Of a DNA stretch of 64,000 nt, positions 41,332 to 49,360 are shown piece after piece. The notes beneath the pieces were generated by a model. The model made no database searches. It had not been told where the DNA came from and saw nothing but the letters and a program-made list of their open reading frames with translations. How positions within the stretch are numbered: the first letter of the stretch is position 1; every line of letters starts with the position of its first letter. Both the position numbers and the translations under genes were made by a program. The stretch spans positions 1 to 64,000 of the forward strand of contig NZ_JBHSGT010000054.1 in NCBI RefSeq assembly GCF_042654605.1, in the 5' to 3' direction. Source of the DNA: Enterococcus_I eurekensis (lineage in GTDB: Bacteria > Bacillota > Bacilli > Lactobacillales > Enterococcaceae).

Positions 41332-43491
41332 ATGAAAAAATACAGAGTAGGAATCGACGTTGGAGGAACTTTTACAGATGCGGTTGCAGTTGATAATGAA
41401 ACGTATCAATTGGTAGGACAAGTAAAAGTTCCTACAACGCATGATGATATACACGGTGTTAGTGCCGGAATTGTAAAAGCTTTAGATAAATTAATGGATG
41501 AGTATCAAATCGCTGCTGAGCAAATTACTTTTATTGCGCATGGAACAACACAAGCGACGAACGCACTTTTAGAAGGTGACGTTTCAAAAGTCGGAGTTGT
41601 GACGATGGGTAAAGGGATTGAAGGTTGGAAATCAAAAATCGATACAAATATGGGTAAAATTGAGATTGCAGAAGGTAAATTTTTAAATACCAGCAATCAC
41701 TATATTAATTCAACTAAAAATATTCAAACGGAGATGCGTAATGTTTGCCAGAAGATTAAAAATGAAGGTCTGGATAGTGTCGTAATTTCTGAAGCATTTA
41801 GTGTGGATAATCCCGAAAATGAAGAATCGTGCGCCTTAATTGCTAGAAAACAAGGTCTTCAAGCGACAGCCAGTCACGATGTTTCTAAATTATACGGATT
41901 AAAAGTTCGGACGCGTACAGCGGTTGTTAATGCTAGTATCTTACCGAGAATGATGGAAACGGCTGATATGACTGAGTCAAGTATCAAACGTGCCAATATT
42001 AAATCCCCACTTATGATAATGCGTTGTGATGGTGGAGTTATGACGATTGATGAAGTCAGAACACGTCCAATTCTAACCATTTTATCGGGACCAGCTGCGG
42101 GTGTGGCAGGTGCCTTAATGTATGAAAAACTAACAGATGGTATTTTCCTTGAAGTCGGAGGTACAAGTACAGATATTTCATGTGTGAAAGACGGGAACGT
42201 TGTCTTGAAGTATTCTTCTATTGGTGGCCATAAAACATATTTGAATTCACTTGATGTTCGAACTGTCGGAATCGGTGGCGGAAGTATGGTTCGGATTGAT
42301 AGTCATCATAAAATTACAGATGTCGGTCCGCGTAGTGCACATATTGCTGCTTTGGATTATGAAGTCTTTGCGAATGCGGAAGATATTCAAAATCCAGTTT
42401 TAAAAGCGATTAGTCCACTCCCAGGAGATCCAACATATGCTTATATTGAATGTAGTAATGGAAAAGAGTATTCATTAACATTGACTGGTGCAGCAAATAT
42501 TTGTGGATATATTCCTGAAGAAGATTACGCACATGGCAATCTTGAAGCAGCAATCAAAGCTTGGGAACCTTTAGCAAAAGCAATGAATTTATCAGTTAAA
42601 GAAACAGCAGAGATGGTATTAGATTTGTCAGCTAAAAGAAATGGCGAAGTTGTTTCTCAAATGATTAAGGATTATGGTTTGTTACATGAAGAAATTACAA
42701 TGGTTGGTGGTGGTGGCGGTGCCTCATCAGTTGTCCCTCACCTTGCAAATAAATTAGGGGTAAACTTTAAAATTGCTGAAAACGCATCGGTTATTTCACC
42801 AATTGGTGTGGCACTTGCTTTGGTGAGAGATATGGTTGAACGTACAGTAACCGATCCAACGGAACAAGACATTATGTCTATTCGTAAAGAAGCAATTCAA
42901 ATGGCAATCAATTCCGGAGCAACAGAAGATTCGATTGAAGTTAAGATTGAAATTGATAGTCAACAAAACAAATTACGTGCGATTGCCACTGGAGCAACCG
43001 AACTACGATCTAAGACATTAGGTGGTCGTAAGAAAACGGAACAAGAATTAAAAGAAATTGTGGCTGATAATTTAAAACAAAATGTGAATCAAATTAATAT
43101 TTGTGGTAAAAACGATTACTTCACTGTTTTAAGCAGTACACGACAAAAGAAACATCTCCTTTTCTTTAGAAAAGAATATACACCAGTTCGGGTTGTTGAC
43201 TATGAAGGGGTTATTCGATTACAAAAAGTCAACAGTACAGTTGTTACAACACCACTTTCTAAATGGAAGAGCACCGTCGATCATTTAATTGCTGAAAATA
43301 TCGTCTATGGTGATGGTGGTGAAGAAATACCAAATATTTATATTATTGATGACGCTCGAATCATCGATTTATCTGGAATGCGGGACGCTTCGCAAATTTT
43401 ATCTTTATGTGAAGCAGAATTGAAAGCGTCTTCTGGAAAATCTGATTTAATTGTCATTTGTACCTTAACTACAGAAAATCAAAGAGGGTAA
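41332..43491 (+). CDS. Hydantoinase/oxoprolinase (HyuA-type) family protein
   Basis: ASKHA-fold ATP-dependent enzyme of 719 residues. Phosphate motifs: GIDVGGTFTDAVAVD at the N-terminus, FIAHGTTQATNALLEG, LEVGGTSTDISC and MVGGGGGASSVVPHLA. Members act on cyclic amides or activate keto or carboxyl groups with ATP. The partner HyuB subunit is absent, and about 170 extra C-terminal residues (about 545-719, with VTTPLSKWKSTVDHL and IYIIDDARIIDLSGM) follow the core. The ATG at 41332 has GGAGG before it; an earlier ATG at 41317 overlaps the SD. Reaction unknown. Confidence 0.8.
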   Translation: MKKYRVGIDVGGTFTDAVAVDNETYQLVGQVKVPTTHDDIHGVSAGIVKALDKLMDEYQIAAEQITFIAHGTTQATNALLEGDVSKVGVVTMGKGIEGWKSKIDTNMGKIEIAEGKFLNTSNHYINSTKNIQTEMRNVCQKIKNEGLDSVVISEAFSVDNPENEESCALIARKQGLQATASHDVSKLYGLKVRTRTAVVNASILPRMMETADMTESSIKRANIKSPLMIMRCDGGVMTIDEVRTRPILTILSGPAAGVAGALMYEKLTDGIFLEVGGTSTDISCVKDGNVVLKYSSIGGHKTYLNSLDVRTVGIGGGSMVRIDSHHKITDVGPRSAHIAALDYEVFANAEDIQNPVLKAISPLPGDPTYAYIECSNGKEYSLTLTGAANICGYIPEEDYAHGNLEAAIKAWEPLAKAMNLSVKETAEMVLDLSAKRNGEVVSQMIKDYGLLHEEITMVGGGGGASSVVPHLANKLGVNFKIAENASVISPIGVALALVRDMVERTVTDPTEQDIMSIRKEAIQMAINSGATEDSIEVKIEIDSQQNKLRAIATGATELRSKTLGGRKKTEQELKEIVADNLKQNVNQINICGKNDYFTVLSSTRQKKHLLFFRKEYTPVRVVDYEGVIRLQKVNSTVVTTPLSKWKSTVDHLIAENIVYGDGGEEIPNIYIIDDARIIDLSGMRDASQILSLCEAELKASSGKSDLIVICTLTTENQRG

Positions 43492-43496
43492 TTTGG

Positions 43497-44030
43497 ATGA
43501 GTACTTTTGAACAACATCAACTGAATATTTTGAAGCGAGATACTTTGATTCATCATATCCCCGAAGATGATTATCAAGTAATTTTTGAAAAAGTTGCAAC
43601 GCATGGTCAAGCGGTTATTCAAAAGTACTGGTCAATTATTCAAAGTGAAAGGTTAATTGCTTGGATCTTAAAACAAGGGATTCATATTGCTTTTCAAACA
43701 AAAGTCACGCAAAAAAATCGTTTAGTCTTTGGAGAGTATGCCGAAAAAACGCAGCGAATCATTCTATACGAGGAAACGATTCAGAAACATCCTTTTGAAT
43801 TTGTCGAAAACACGTTGGAATTTACTTTACTACATGAAATTTATCATGTGATTGAGGCTAAAGAAAAAACCAATTATCAAACCTATTATCAAGTTACACA
43901 AACATTATTGGGTCCAATTAAGCTCAAATCGGGCATTATTAGTTTTTCTGAATTGTCAGCGAATTATTTTGCTTATTGGATACTAGAATACTGGAGGAAT
44001 AAAAATGAAGAAATCACTGAAGAAAACTAA
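43497..44030 (+). CDS. ImmA/IrrE-like HEXXH metalloprotein of unknown function
   Basis: Protein of 177 residues without a signal peptide or membrane helix. A zinc-protease motif LLHEIYHVIE puts H113, E114 and H117 in one helix, and a later helix SELSANYFAYWIL (E152) matches the ExxANxFA pattern of ImmA/IrrE (DUF955) peptidases, where the glutamate is the third zinc ligand. It starts five bases after the HyuA-type gene (SD GAGGG), and its end overlaps the next gene by 26 bases, so it is fully embedded in the operon. ImmA proteins usually cleave repressors; a role in a catabolic operon is unexpected. Substrate unknown. Confidence 0.65.
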   Translation: MSTFEQHQLNILKRDTLIHHIPEDDYQVIFEKVATHGQAVIQKYWSIIQSERLIAWILKQGIHIAFQTKVTQKNRLVFGEYAEKTQRIILYEETIQKHPFEFVENTLEFTLLHEIYHVIEAKEKTNYQTYYQVTQTLLGPIKLKSGIISFSELSANYFAYWILEYWRNKNEEITEEN

Positions 44031-45387
44031 AATGAAGACACAAGTATTAGTATTAGGTGGCGGACCGGGTGGTGTTGGTGCAGCAATTGCTGCAGCTAGA
44101 GAAGGTGCAGAAGTCATTATTGTTGACCGACAAGGATTCCTTGGAGGAAATATGACAATTGGCTTACCATTATTAGCTTTTTTAGATGCACAAGGAAGAC
44201 AAGTTACACGTGGCTTACCACAAGAATTGGTTGATCGTCTAACGGAATTAGGCGGCAGTTTTGGCCATCGTGAGTGTCCATTACATAATTCAACGACCGT
44301 TATCGATCCAAGTTTAATGAAAGTCGTTCTTTTTGAAAAAATGAAAGAATATGGTGTTAAGCCGATGCTCCATTGCGAAGTTGTCGATGTTGCAGTTGAA
44401 AATGACGAAATTAAATCGGTAACTGTCAAAGGTAAAGGGCAAGAAATTGAGATTGAAGCAGACGTTTATATTGATTCAACGGGCGATGGTGACGTGGCTT
44501 TCATGTCTGGTGCTGAATTTGAAAAAGGACAATATTCTAATGGCGAAACACAACCGCCAACATTAATGTTTACAGTCGGTGGATTTAAATTAGATGAATT
44601 TATGGACTTCTTAAAAGAGAACCCAGATCAATTAAAACACGGCGATTCAATGAAAATTCGTCCAGGTTATACACCAGAATTCTTAAGTGAAAGTGAAAAC
44701 CATGTGTTTGTTGGTTTAAGAAAATTAGTCTCAAAACTAAGAGAAGAAGGTAAATGTCCGATTGACCGTGATACGATTATTTATATCAATTTACCAAAAG
44801 ATGGTTATATTGCGTTGAACTGCATTCGAATCTTGAATTTTGATGGTACAAACTTAGAGGACATTAGTAATGGAGAGATGACTGCTCATTTACAAATCTT
44901 ACCATTAATTGAAATGTTAAAAGAACATGTTCCTGGATTTGAAGATATTTTCTTATCATCGATTTCACCATTTATTGGTATTCGCGAAACACGTCGTTTT
45001 ATTGGTCAACAAATGATTGTTGAAGAAGATGCCATTAACGGAGTGATTCCAGAAGATACGATTGCTCTGGGTTCTTATATCATTGATATTCATAGCGGGT
45101 CAGGCGATTCAACAATTATTAAATCACTTGCTGGTCCTTACGGAATTACTTATGGTGCAACGTTATGTAAATCGATTAAGAACTTAATGTTAAGTGGTCG
45201 TTGTATTAGTGTTGATCCAGTGGTCTTTGGTTCATCTCGTGTAATGCCTACTTGTATGGCAGTTGGTGAAGGTGTCGGAACGGGTGCTGCAATGGCTGCG
45301 AAATTAGGAATTTCACCAGAAGAAGTGGATGTTCAAGAAATCAGAGAAAGCTTATTAGCGCACAATGCTATCTTGAGTTTAGACTAG
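44005..45387 (+). CDS. FAD-dependent oxidoreductase (FAD_oxidored family)
   Basis: Flavoprotein of 460 residues. The N-terminal dinucleotide-binding motif is LGGGPGGVGAAIAAAREG (about 17-34) with the acidic end VIIVDRQGFLGGN. The C-terminal FAD-contact region is CISVDPVVFGSSRVMPTCMAVGEGVGTGAAMAA. This matches the PF12831-type family, whose members oxidise or reduce varied small molecules. I chose ATG 44005 with GGAGG seven bases upstream; a second ATG at 44032 lacks an SD. It is probably a redox step after or before the EltD-like dehydrogenase; substrate unknown. Confidence 0.8.
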   Translation: MKKSLKKTKMKTQVLVLGGGPGGVGAAIAAAREGAEVIIVDRQGFLGGNMTIGLPLLAFLDAQGRQVTRGLPQELVDRLTELGGSFGHRECPLHNSTTVIDPSLMKVVLFEKMKEYGVKPMLHCEVVDVAVENDEIKSVTVKGKGQEIEIEADVYIDSTGDGDVAFMSGAEFEKGQYSNGETQPPTLMFTVGGFKLDEFMDFLKENPDQLKHGDSMKIRPGYTPEFLSESENHVFVGLRKLVSKLREEGKCPIDRDTIIYINLPKDGYIALNCIRILNFDGTNLEDISNGEMTAHLQILPLIEMLKEHVPGFEDIFLSSISPFIGIRETRRFIGQQMIVEEDAINGVIPEDTIALGSYIIDIHSGSGDSTIIKSLAGPYGITYGATLCKSIKNLMLSGRCISVDPVVFGSSRVMPTCMAVGEGVGTGAAMAAKLGISPEEVDVQEIRESLLAHNAILSLD

Positions 45388-45397
45388 AGGGAAGATT

Positions 45398-46993
45398 ATG
45401 ACGAATAATCATAAAGCAATCATTGAAGATGGCAAAGCAGTCTTAGGAATTGAGTTAGGCTCGACCCGTATCAAGTGTTGTCTAATTGATGAAAGTAAAA
45501 CGCCTTTTATATCGGGTGAATTTGAGTGGCAGAACCAATTAGTTGATGGCATATGGACCTATGCCATCAATGATATTTGGGAAGGATTACAAAAATCTTA
45601 TGCTGACTTAGTTCAAAATGTTCAAATGACGTATCAAGTTCCTTTAAGAAACTTAAAAGCACTTGGAATTAGTGCGATGATGCATGGTTATTTAGTTTTT
45701 GATGAAGGTGATCAGTTACTTGTTCCATTTCGAACGTGGCGGAATTGCATTTCCTCAGAAGCAGCCAATTATTTAACGAAAGAATTCAATTACAACATTC
45801 CTGAGCGTTGGAGTATTGCGCATTTTTATCAAGCAGTCCTGAATAATGAGACTCATGTATCAAACGTTGCATTTATGACTACACTCTCTGGCTATATTCA
45901 CTGGCAATTAACCGGTAAGAAAGTTTTAGGTGTCGGCGATGCTTCTGGGATGTTTCCAATTAATGATCAAACACATAATTATGATGAGAAAATGCTTTCT
46001 CGTATGGATGAATTACTTGCAGAAAAAAATCTTTCGAATAAAATTGAGGCTATTTTACCAAAAGTACTATTAGCCGGTGAGTTAGGTGGATATTTAACTG
46101 AAGAGGGTGCCAAGCGACTCGATACTTTAGGGCAGCTTGAAGCGGGTATTCCTTTATGTCCACCAGAAGGCGATGCTGGAACGGGAATGGTTGCGACGAA
46201 TACGATTTCTCAAAAGCAAGGAAACGTCTCGGCAGGAACTTCGATTTTTGCAATGTTTGTTTTGGAACAGGCATTGAAGAATGTTTATCCAGAAATTGAT
46301 ATTGTTACGACACCAGACGGTTCGATGGTTGCGATGGTTCACGGTAATAATTGCTCTACCGACATCAATAACTGGATTCGTATTTTTGATGAATTTGCAA
46401 AATTAATGGGTTATGAAGTGACAAAAGAAGAACTTTATGAAAAGTTATTTACCCATTCATTAAATGCGGCCCCGGACGCAGGAGGACTCCTGAATTATGG
46501 TTATTATTCAGGTGAACCATTAAGTGGTGTCATCGATGGGAGACCATTAATGCTTTTCCATCCAAATGCAGATTTTAACTTAGCTAATTTTATGCAAAGC
46601 CACTTGTTCTCGTCGTTTTCTGTTTTATCTTTAGGAATGAATATTTTAACGACCAAAGAAAAAGTAGCGATTGATAAAGTTTTTGCTCATGGTGGTCTAT
46701 TCAAAACAGAAGCAATAGCCCAAAAGGCCTTAGCAACGGTTTTAGACAAACCCGTTTCAGTCATGAACACAGCGGGAGAAGGCGGTGCTTGGGGAATTGC
46801 GCTCTTAGCCGATTATCTAACTTACGCTGAACAAGGTATGACATTGCCAGAGTATTTAGCAAAATTTGTTTTTGAAGCATTGGAAGAAAAAGTGATTACA
46901 GTAGGTAAGAATGAAAGAGAAGGTTATTTAGCTTATTTTGAACAATATCAACAAGCTTTACCACTAGCTCAACAAGCTAGCCGTTATATCTAA
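45398..46993 (+). CDS. FGGY-family carbohydrate kinase
   Basis: Sugar or polyol kinase of 531 residues, last gene of the island. The first FGGY domain begins VLGIELGSTRIKCCLID, includes GISAMMHGYLVFDE and SGYIHWQLTG; the second includes GNVSAGTSIFAMF, HGNNCSTDINNW and the ATP-binding FAHGGLFKTEAIAQ / NTAGEGGAWGIA. FGGY kinases act on pentuloses, glycerol, erythritol and related compounds. This sequence is closer in layout to xylulo/ribulokinase-like proteins than to glycerol kinase. It should trap the substrate or product inside the cell; 10 bases after the FAD gene. Confidence 0.82.
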   Translation: MTNNHKAIIEDGKAVLGIELGSTRIKCCLIDESKTPFISGEFEWQNQLVDGIWTYAINDIWEGLQKSYADLVQNVQMTYQVPLRNLKALGISAMMHGYLVFDEGDQLLVPFRTWRNCISSEAANYLTKEFNYNIPERWSIAHFYQAVLNNETHVSNVAFMTTLSGYIHWQLTGKKVLGVGDASGMFPINDQTHNYDEKMLSRMDELLAEKNLSNKIEAILPKVLLAGELGGYLTEEGAKRLDTLGQLEAGIPLCPPEGDAGTGMVATNTISQKQGNVSAGTSIFAMFVLEQALKNVYPEIDIVTTPDGSMVAMVHGNNCSTDINNWIRIFDEFAKLMGYEVTKEELYEKLFTHSLNAAPDAGGLLNYGYYSGEPLSGVIDGRPLMLFHPNADFNLANFMQSHLFSSFSVLSLGMNILTTKEKVAIDKVFAHGGLFKTEAIAQKALATVLDKPVSVMNTAGEGGAWGIALLADYLTYAEQGMTLPEYLAKFVFEALEEKVITVGKNEREGYLAYFEQYQQALPLAQQASRYI

Positions 46994-46999
46994 TCATGT

Positions 47000-47030
47000 A
47001 AAAGGGATGGTGTAGCCATCTCTTTTTTTG
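47000..47030 (+). terminator. Terminator of the catabolic island
   Basis: AAAGGGATGG and CCATCTCTTT arms around a short loop, followed by seven T. Confidence 0.75.
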
Positions 47031-47123
47031 TTCGAAATTAAAAAAATCTAGTGGAAAAAAATTAACGAATCTTGCGTAAGTAACTGGTGACGACAAAAAT
47101 ATGCGGGTGATTTAGTAAAATAC

Positions 47124-47152
47124 TTGCAAATCAAGTAGAATGTGTGTATAAT
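47124..47152 (+). promoter_or_regulatory. Promoter of rpsF-ssb-rpsR
   Basis: -35 TTGCAA (47124-47129), 17-base spacer, -10 TATAAT (47147-47152). This begins a leader of about 80 bases. Confidence 0.65.
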
Positions 47153-47159
47153 TATTTTC

Positions 47160-47238
47160 CGTGAGTAGTCATTTATGGCCACTTTCTCTGCTCCTTTAAA
47201 AGTAAGGGAGCCTAAGACCATAGGGAGGTGAAAAATCA
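47160..47238 (+). promoter_or_regulatory. rpsF leader, possible S6:S18 autoregulatory RNA
   Basis: The leader holds a GTGAGTAGTCATTTATGGCCAC-type element and the inverted segments GCTCCTTT/AAGGGAGC near 47190-47211. S6:S18 binding leaders occur before rpsF in many bacteria. I did not fold it or find the consensus with certainty. Confidence 0.35.
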
Positions 47239-47538
47239 ATGGAAAACGCGAAATATGAAATTTTATATATCATTCGTCCTAACATTGATGAAGAAGCAAA
47301 AACTGCTTTAGTCGAACGTTTCGATACAATCTTAAAAGACAACGGTGCAGAAGTTATCGAGTCTAAAGTTTGGGAAAAACGCCGTCTAGCGTATGAAATC
47401 AACGGATTCCGTGAAGGTATCTATCACATCGTTAAGATTTCTGCTCCTTCAGATGCAAATGCGGTTAATGAATTTGACCGTTTAGCAAAAATCAATGACG
47501 ATATTATCCGTCACATGATTGTCAGAGAAGAAGCATAA
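47239..47538 (+). CDS. rpsF: 30S ribosomal protein S6
   Basis: Ribosomal protein of 99 residues that binds S18 on the platform of the small subunit. Begins MENAKYEILYIIRPNIDEEA; the conserved KVWEKRRLAYEI and YHIVKI segments follow. SD GGGAGGTG. It heads the rpsF-ssb-rpsR operon. Confidence 0.97.
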   Translation: MENAKYEILYIIRPNIDEEAKTALVERFDTILKDNGAEVIESKVWEKRRLAYEINGFREGIYHIVKISAPSDANAVNEFDRLAKINDDIIRHMIVREEA

Positions 47539-47540
47539 AT

Positions 47541-47556
47541 TGTTTCACGTGAAACA
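47541..47556. promoter_or_regulatory. parS site inside the rpsF-ssb operon
   Basis: TGTTTCACGTGAAACA, identical to the site at 22091, lies between the rpsF stop and the ssb start. It sits 18.7 kb to the right of dnaA, so parS sites flank oriC on both sides. Confidence 0.92.
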
Positions 47557-47580
47557 AAACGATGAGAGGAATGATTTATT

Positions 47581-48093
47581 TTGATTAATAATGTTGTATT
47601 AGTAGGTCGATTAACAAAAGATCCTGATTTGCGTTATACTTCAAGTGGTACAGCGGTAGCAACTTTTACACTAGCAGTTAATCGTAACTTCACTAGTCAA
47701 AGTGGCGAACGTGAGGCCGATTTTATTAATTGTGTCATCTGGCGTAAGTCAGCTGAGACGTTAGCAAACTATGCTAAAAAAGGGTCACTAATTGGGGTGA
47801 CTGGCCGTATACAAACAAGAAACTATGACAATCAACAAGGTCAACGAGTTTATGTTACGGAAGTTGTAGCAGAAAACTTCCAATTATTAGAGTCGCGTAC
47901 AGTAAATGAACAACGTCGTTCAGCACCAAGTGATGATTTTAATTCGAATCAACCAAGCTTTGGAAACAACAGCTACAATCAAAACCAAAATCAAACTTCT
48001 CCAACAAACGGAATGCCTAATTTTGATCGAGACACATCGGATCCGTTCGGTGGTTCATCAATTGACATTTCAGACGATGATTTACCATTCTAA
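47581..48093 (+). CDS. ssb: Single-stranded DNA-binding protein
   Basis: Binds single-stranded DNA in replication and repair. 170 residues from a TTG start at 47581 (SD GAGAGGAATG). OB fold at about 1-105 beginning INNVVLVGRLTKDPDLRYT; then a flexible linker rich in N, Q, S and G; then the acidic interaction tip DDDLPF. It lies between the S6 and S18 genes, the usual Firmicute order. Confidence 0.97.
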   Translation: MINNVVLVGRLTKDPDLRYTSSGTAVATFTLAVNRNFTSQSGEREADFINCVIWRKSAETLANYAKKGSLIGVTGRIQTRNYDNQQGQRVYVTEVVAENFQLLESRTVNEQRRSAPSDDFNSNQPSFGNNSYNQNQNQTSPTNGMPNFDRDTSDPFGGSSIDISDDDLPF

Positions 48094-48116
48094 GAAATTG
48101 ATAGGAGGGAAATAGG

Positions 48117-48356
48117 ATGGCACAACAAAGAAGAGGCGGACGCAAACGTCGTAAAGTAGACTACCTTGCAGCAAACCATATTGAACACGTTGACTATAAA
48201 GACGTTGAACTTTTAAAAAGATTTATTTCAGAACGTGGAAAAATCTTGCCACGTCGTGTAACTGGTACAGGAGCGAAAAACCAACGCAAATTAACTGTAG
48301 CAATTAAACGCGCGCGTATCATGGGATTACTTCCATTCGTAGGCGAAGAAGGTTAA
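48117..48356 (+). CDS. rpsR: 30S ribosomal protein S18
   Basis: 79 residues, basic N-terminus MAQQRRGGRKRRKVDYLAANH and conserved core YKDVELLKRFISERGKILPRRVTG. SD GGAGGG. Last gene of the rpsF operon; a terminator follows. Confidence 0.97.
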   Translation: MAQQRRGGRKRRKVDYLAANHIEHVDYKDVELLKRFISERGKILPRRVTGTGAKNQRKLTVAIKRARIMGLLPFVGEEG

Positions 48357-48359
48357 TTA

Positions 48360-48390
48360 TTAGGGATCTCACTTAGGTGGGGTCCTTTTT
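48360..48390 (+). terminator. Terminator after rpsR
   Basis: AGGGATCTCAC and GTGGGGTCCTTTTT arms around TTAG. Confidence 0.75.
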
Positions 48391-48538
48391 GTTTTAATTA
48401 AAGTAAGTAACAAAACTATGCTAAAATAGAAGTCGCATAGACATTGTCTCAAGGGAATCAGTCATGAAACCTTGAAAAGTAGTCAAAAATAGTTTTTAAT
48501 AAGAGACAGAAGCTTACAAAAGAAAAAGGAGCGATTAT
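48391..48538 (+). other. rplI leader; no gdpP gene present
   Basis: Only about 150 bases separate the rpsR terminator from rplI, and no coding frame fits. A TAAAAT -10-like box is near 48423-48428. Inverted pairs TGTCTC/GAGACA and CAAGG/CCTTG suggest a folded leader. In many Firmicutes the c-di-AMP phosphodiesterase gene gdpP lies here; it is absent. Confidence 0.5.
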
Positions 48539-48991
48539 ATGAAAGTTATTTTTTTAGAAGACGTTAAAGGTAAAGGTAAAAAAGGCGAAGTAAAAGAAGT
48601 CCCTTCAGGCTACGCGCAAAATTACTTAATCAAAAACAAATTAGCAAAAGAAGCAACGAAAGAAAGTCTAGCAGAAGTTGCTGGTAAGAAAAAAGCAAAA
48701 GCGAAACAAGATGCTGAAATCTTACAAGAATCAAAAAATCTAAAAGAAATAATCGAAGCCGAAGACACCATCGTTGAAATTAAAGCAAAAGCCGGTGAAG
48801 ATGGACGTTTGTTTGGTTCGATTCCTTCAAAACAAATTACTGACGCTTTAGAGAAACAATATAAGATCAAAGTAGATAAACGTAAGTTAGATTTGAAACA
48901 ACCGATTCGTGGTTTAGGAACAATGGAAGTTCCAGCTAAACTCCACCACGAAGTAACAGCAAAAATCAAAGTTAAAGTAATCGAAGGTTAA
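48539..48991 (+). CDS. rplI: 50S ribosomal protein L9
   Basis: 150 residues. N-terminal globular domain MKVIFLEDVKGKGKKGEVKEV and GYAQNYLI, a long connecting helix (about 40-75, rich in K, E and A), and the C-terminal rRNA-binding domain with GEDGRLFGSIPSKQI. SD AAGGAG. A terminator follows. Confidence 0.97.
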   Translation: MKVIFLEDVKGKGKKGEVKEVPSGYAQNYLIKNKLAKEATKESLAEVAGKKKAKAKQDAEILQESKNLKEIIEAEDTIVEIKAKAGEDGRLFGSIPSKQITDALEKQYKIKVDKRKLDLKQPIRGLGTMEVPAKLHHEVTAKIKVKVIEG

Positions 48992-49009
48992 TTTTTTATT
49001 AGCCAAACA

Positions 49010-49048
49010 TTGAGCGAACGTCCAAAAAAACGTTCGCTTCTTTTTTTG
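49010..49048 (+). terminator. Terminator after rplI
   Basis: GAGCGAACGT and ACGTTCGCTTC arms with an A-rich loop, followed by a T-run. Confidence 0.8.
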
Positions 49049-49100
49049 AAAAAAACTTGATTTTCAAATCAATCAGCGTTACCATAGAGTTATTAGGAAT

Positions 49101-49173
49101 GGGTTGTTAGCTCAGTTGGTAGAGCAGATGACTCTTAATCATCGGGTCGCGGGTTCGAGCCCCTCACAGCCCA
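49101..49173 (+). tRNA. tRNA-Lys (CTT anticodon)
   Basis: 73-base cloverleaf. Acceptor arms GGGTTGT and ACAGCCC plus discriminator A; D arm GCTCAGTTGGTAGAGC; anticodon stem GATGA/TCATC with loop CTCTTAA, giving anticodon CTT for lysine codon AAG; T arm GCGGGTTCGAGCCCC. CCA is not encoded. It stands alone between rplI and dnaB, with its own terminator. No integrase or direct repeat suggests it serves as an attachment site. Confidence 0.95.
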
Positions 49174-49188
49174 TAAAAGATAATTCAA

Positions 49189-49243
49189 GGAGATAGCTAA
49201 ACGTTGGTGTGCAAGCATTTTGAACGTTTGAGCTATCTCTTTT
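49189..49243 (+). terminator. Terminator after tRNA-Lys
   Basis: GGAGATAGCT with AAACGTT pairs with AACGTTTGAGCTATCTCTTTTA across a loop of about 17 bases. Confidence 0.7.
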
Positions 49244-49360
49244 AGTTGTCTGTACTTTTCTCAAATGCGAGAGTTAAAGAAATCTTATTTTGTTGTCAAT
49301 TGTGATTTGACATGATTTTTAGTAGAATAGTAAGGAATGAATCGATTAGGAGCGAAAAGC

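Noticed and set aside
49101..49173. tRNA-Lys as an integration site of a mobile element
   Set aside because: No integrase, no repeated 3' end of the tRNA and no foreign-looking cargo beside it.
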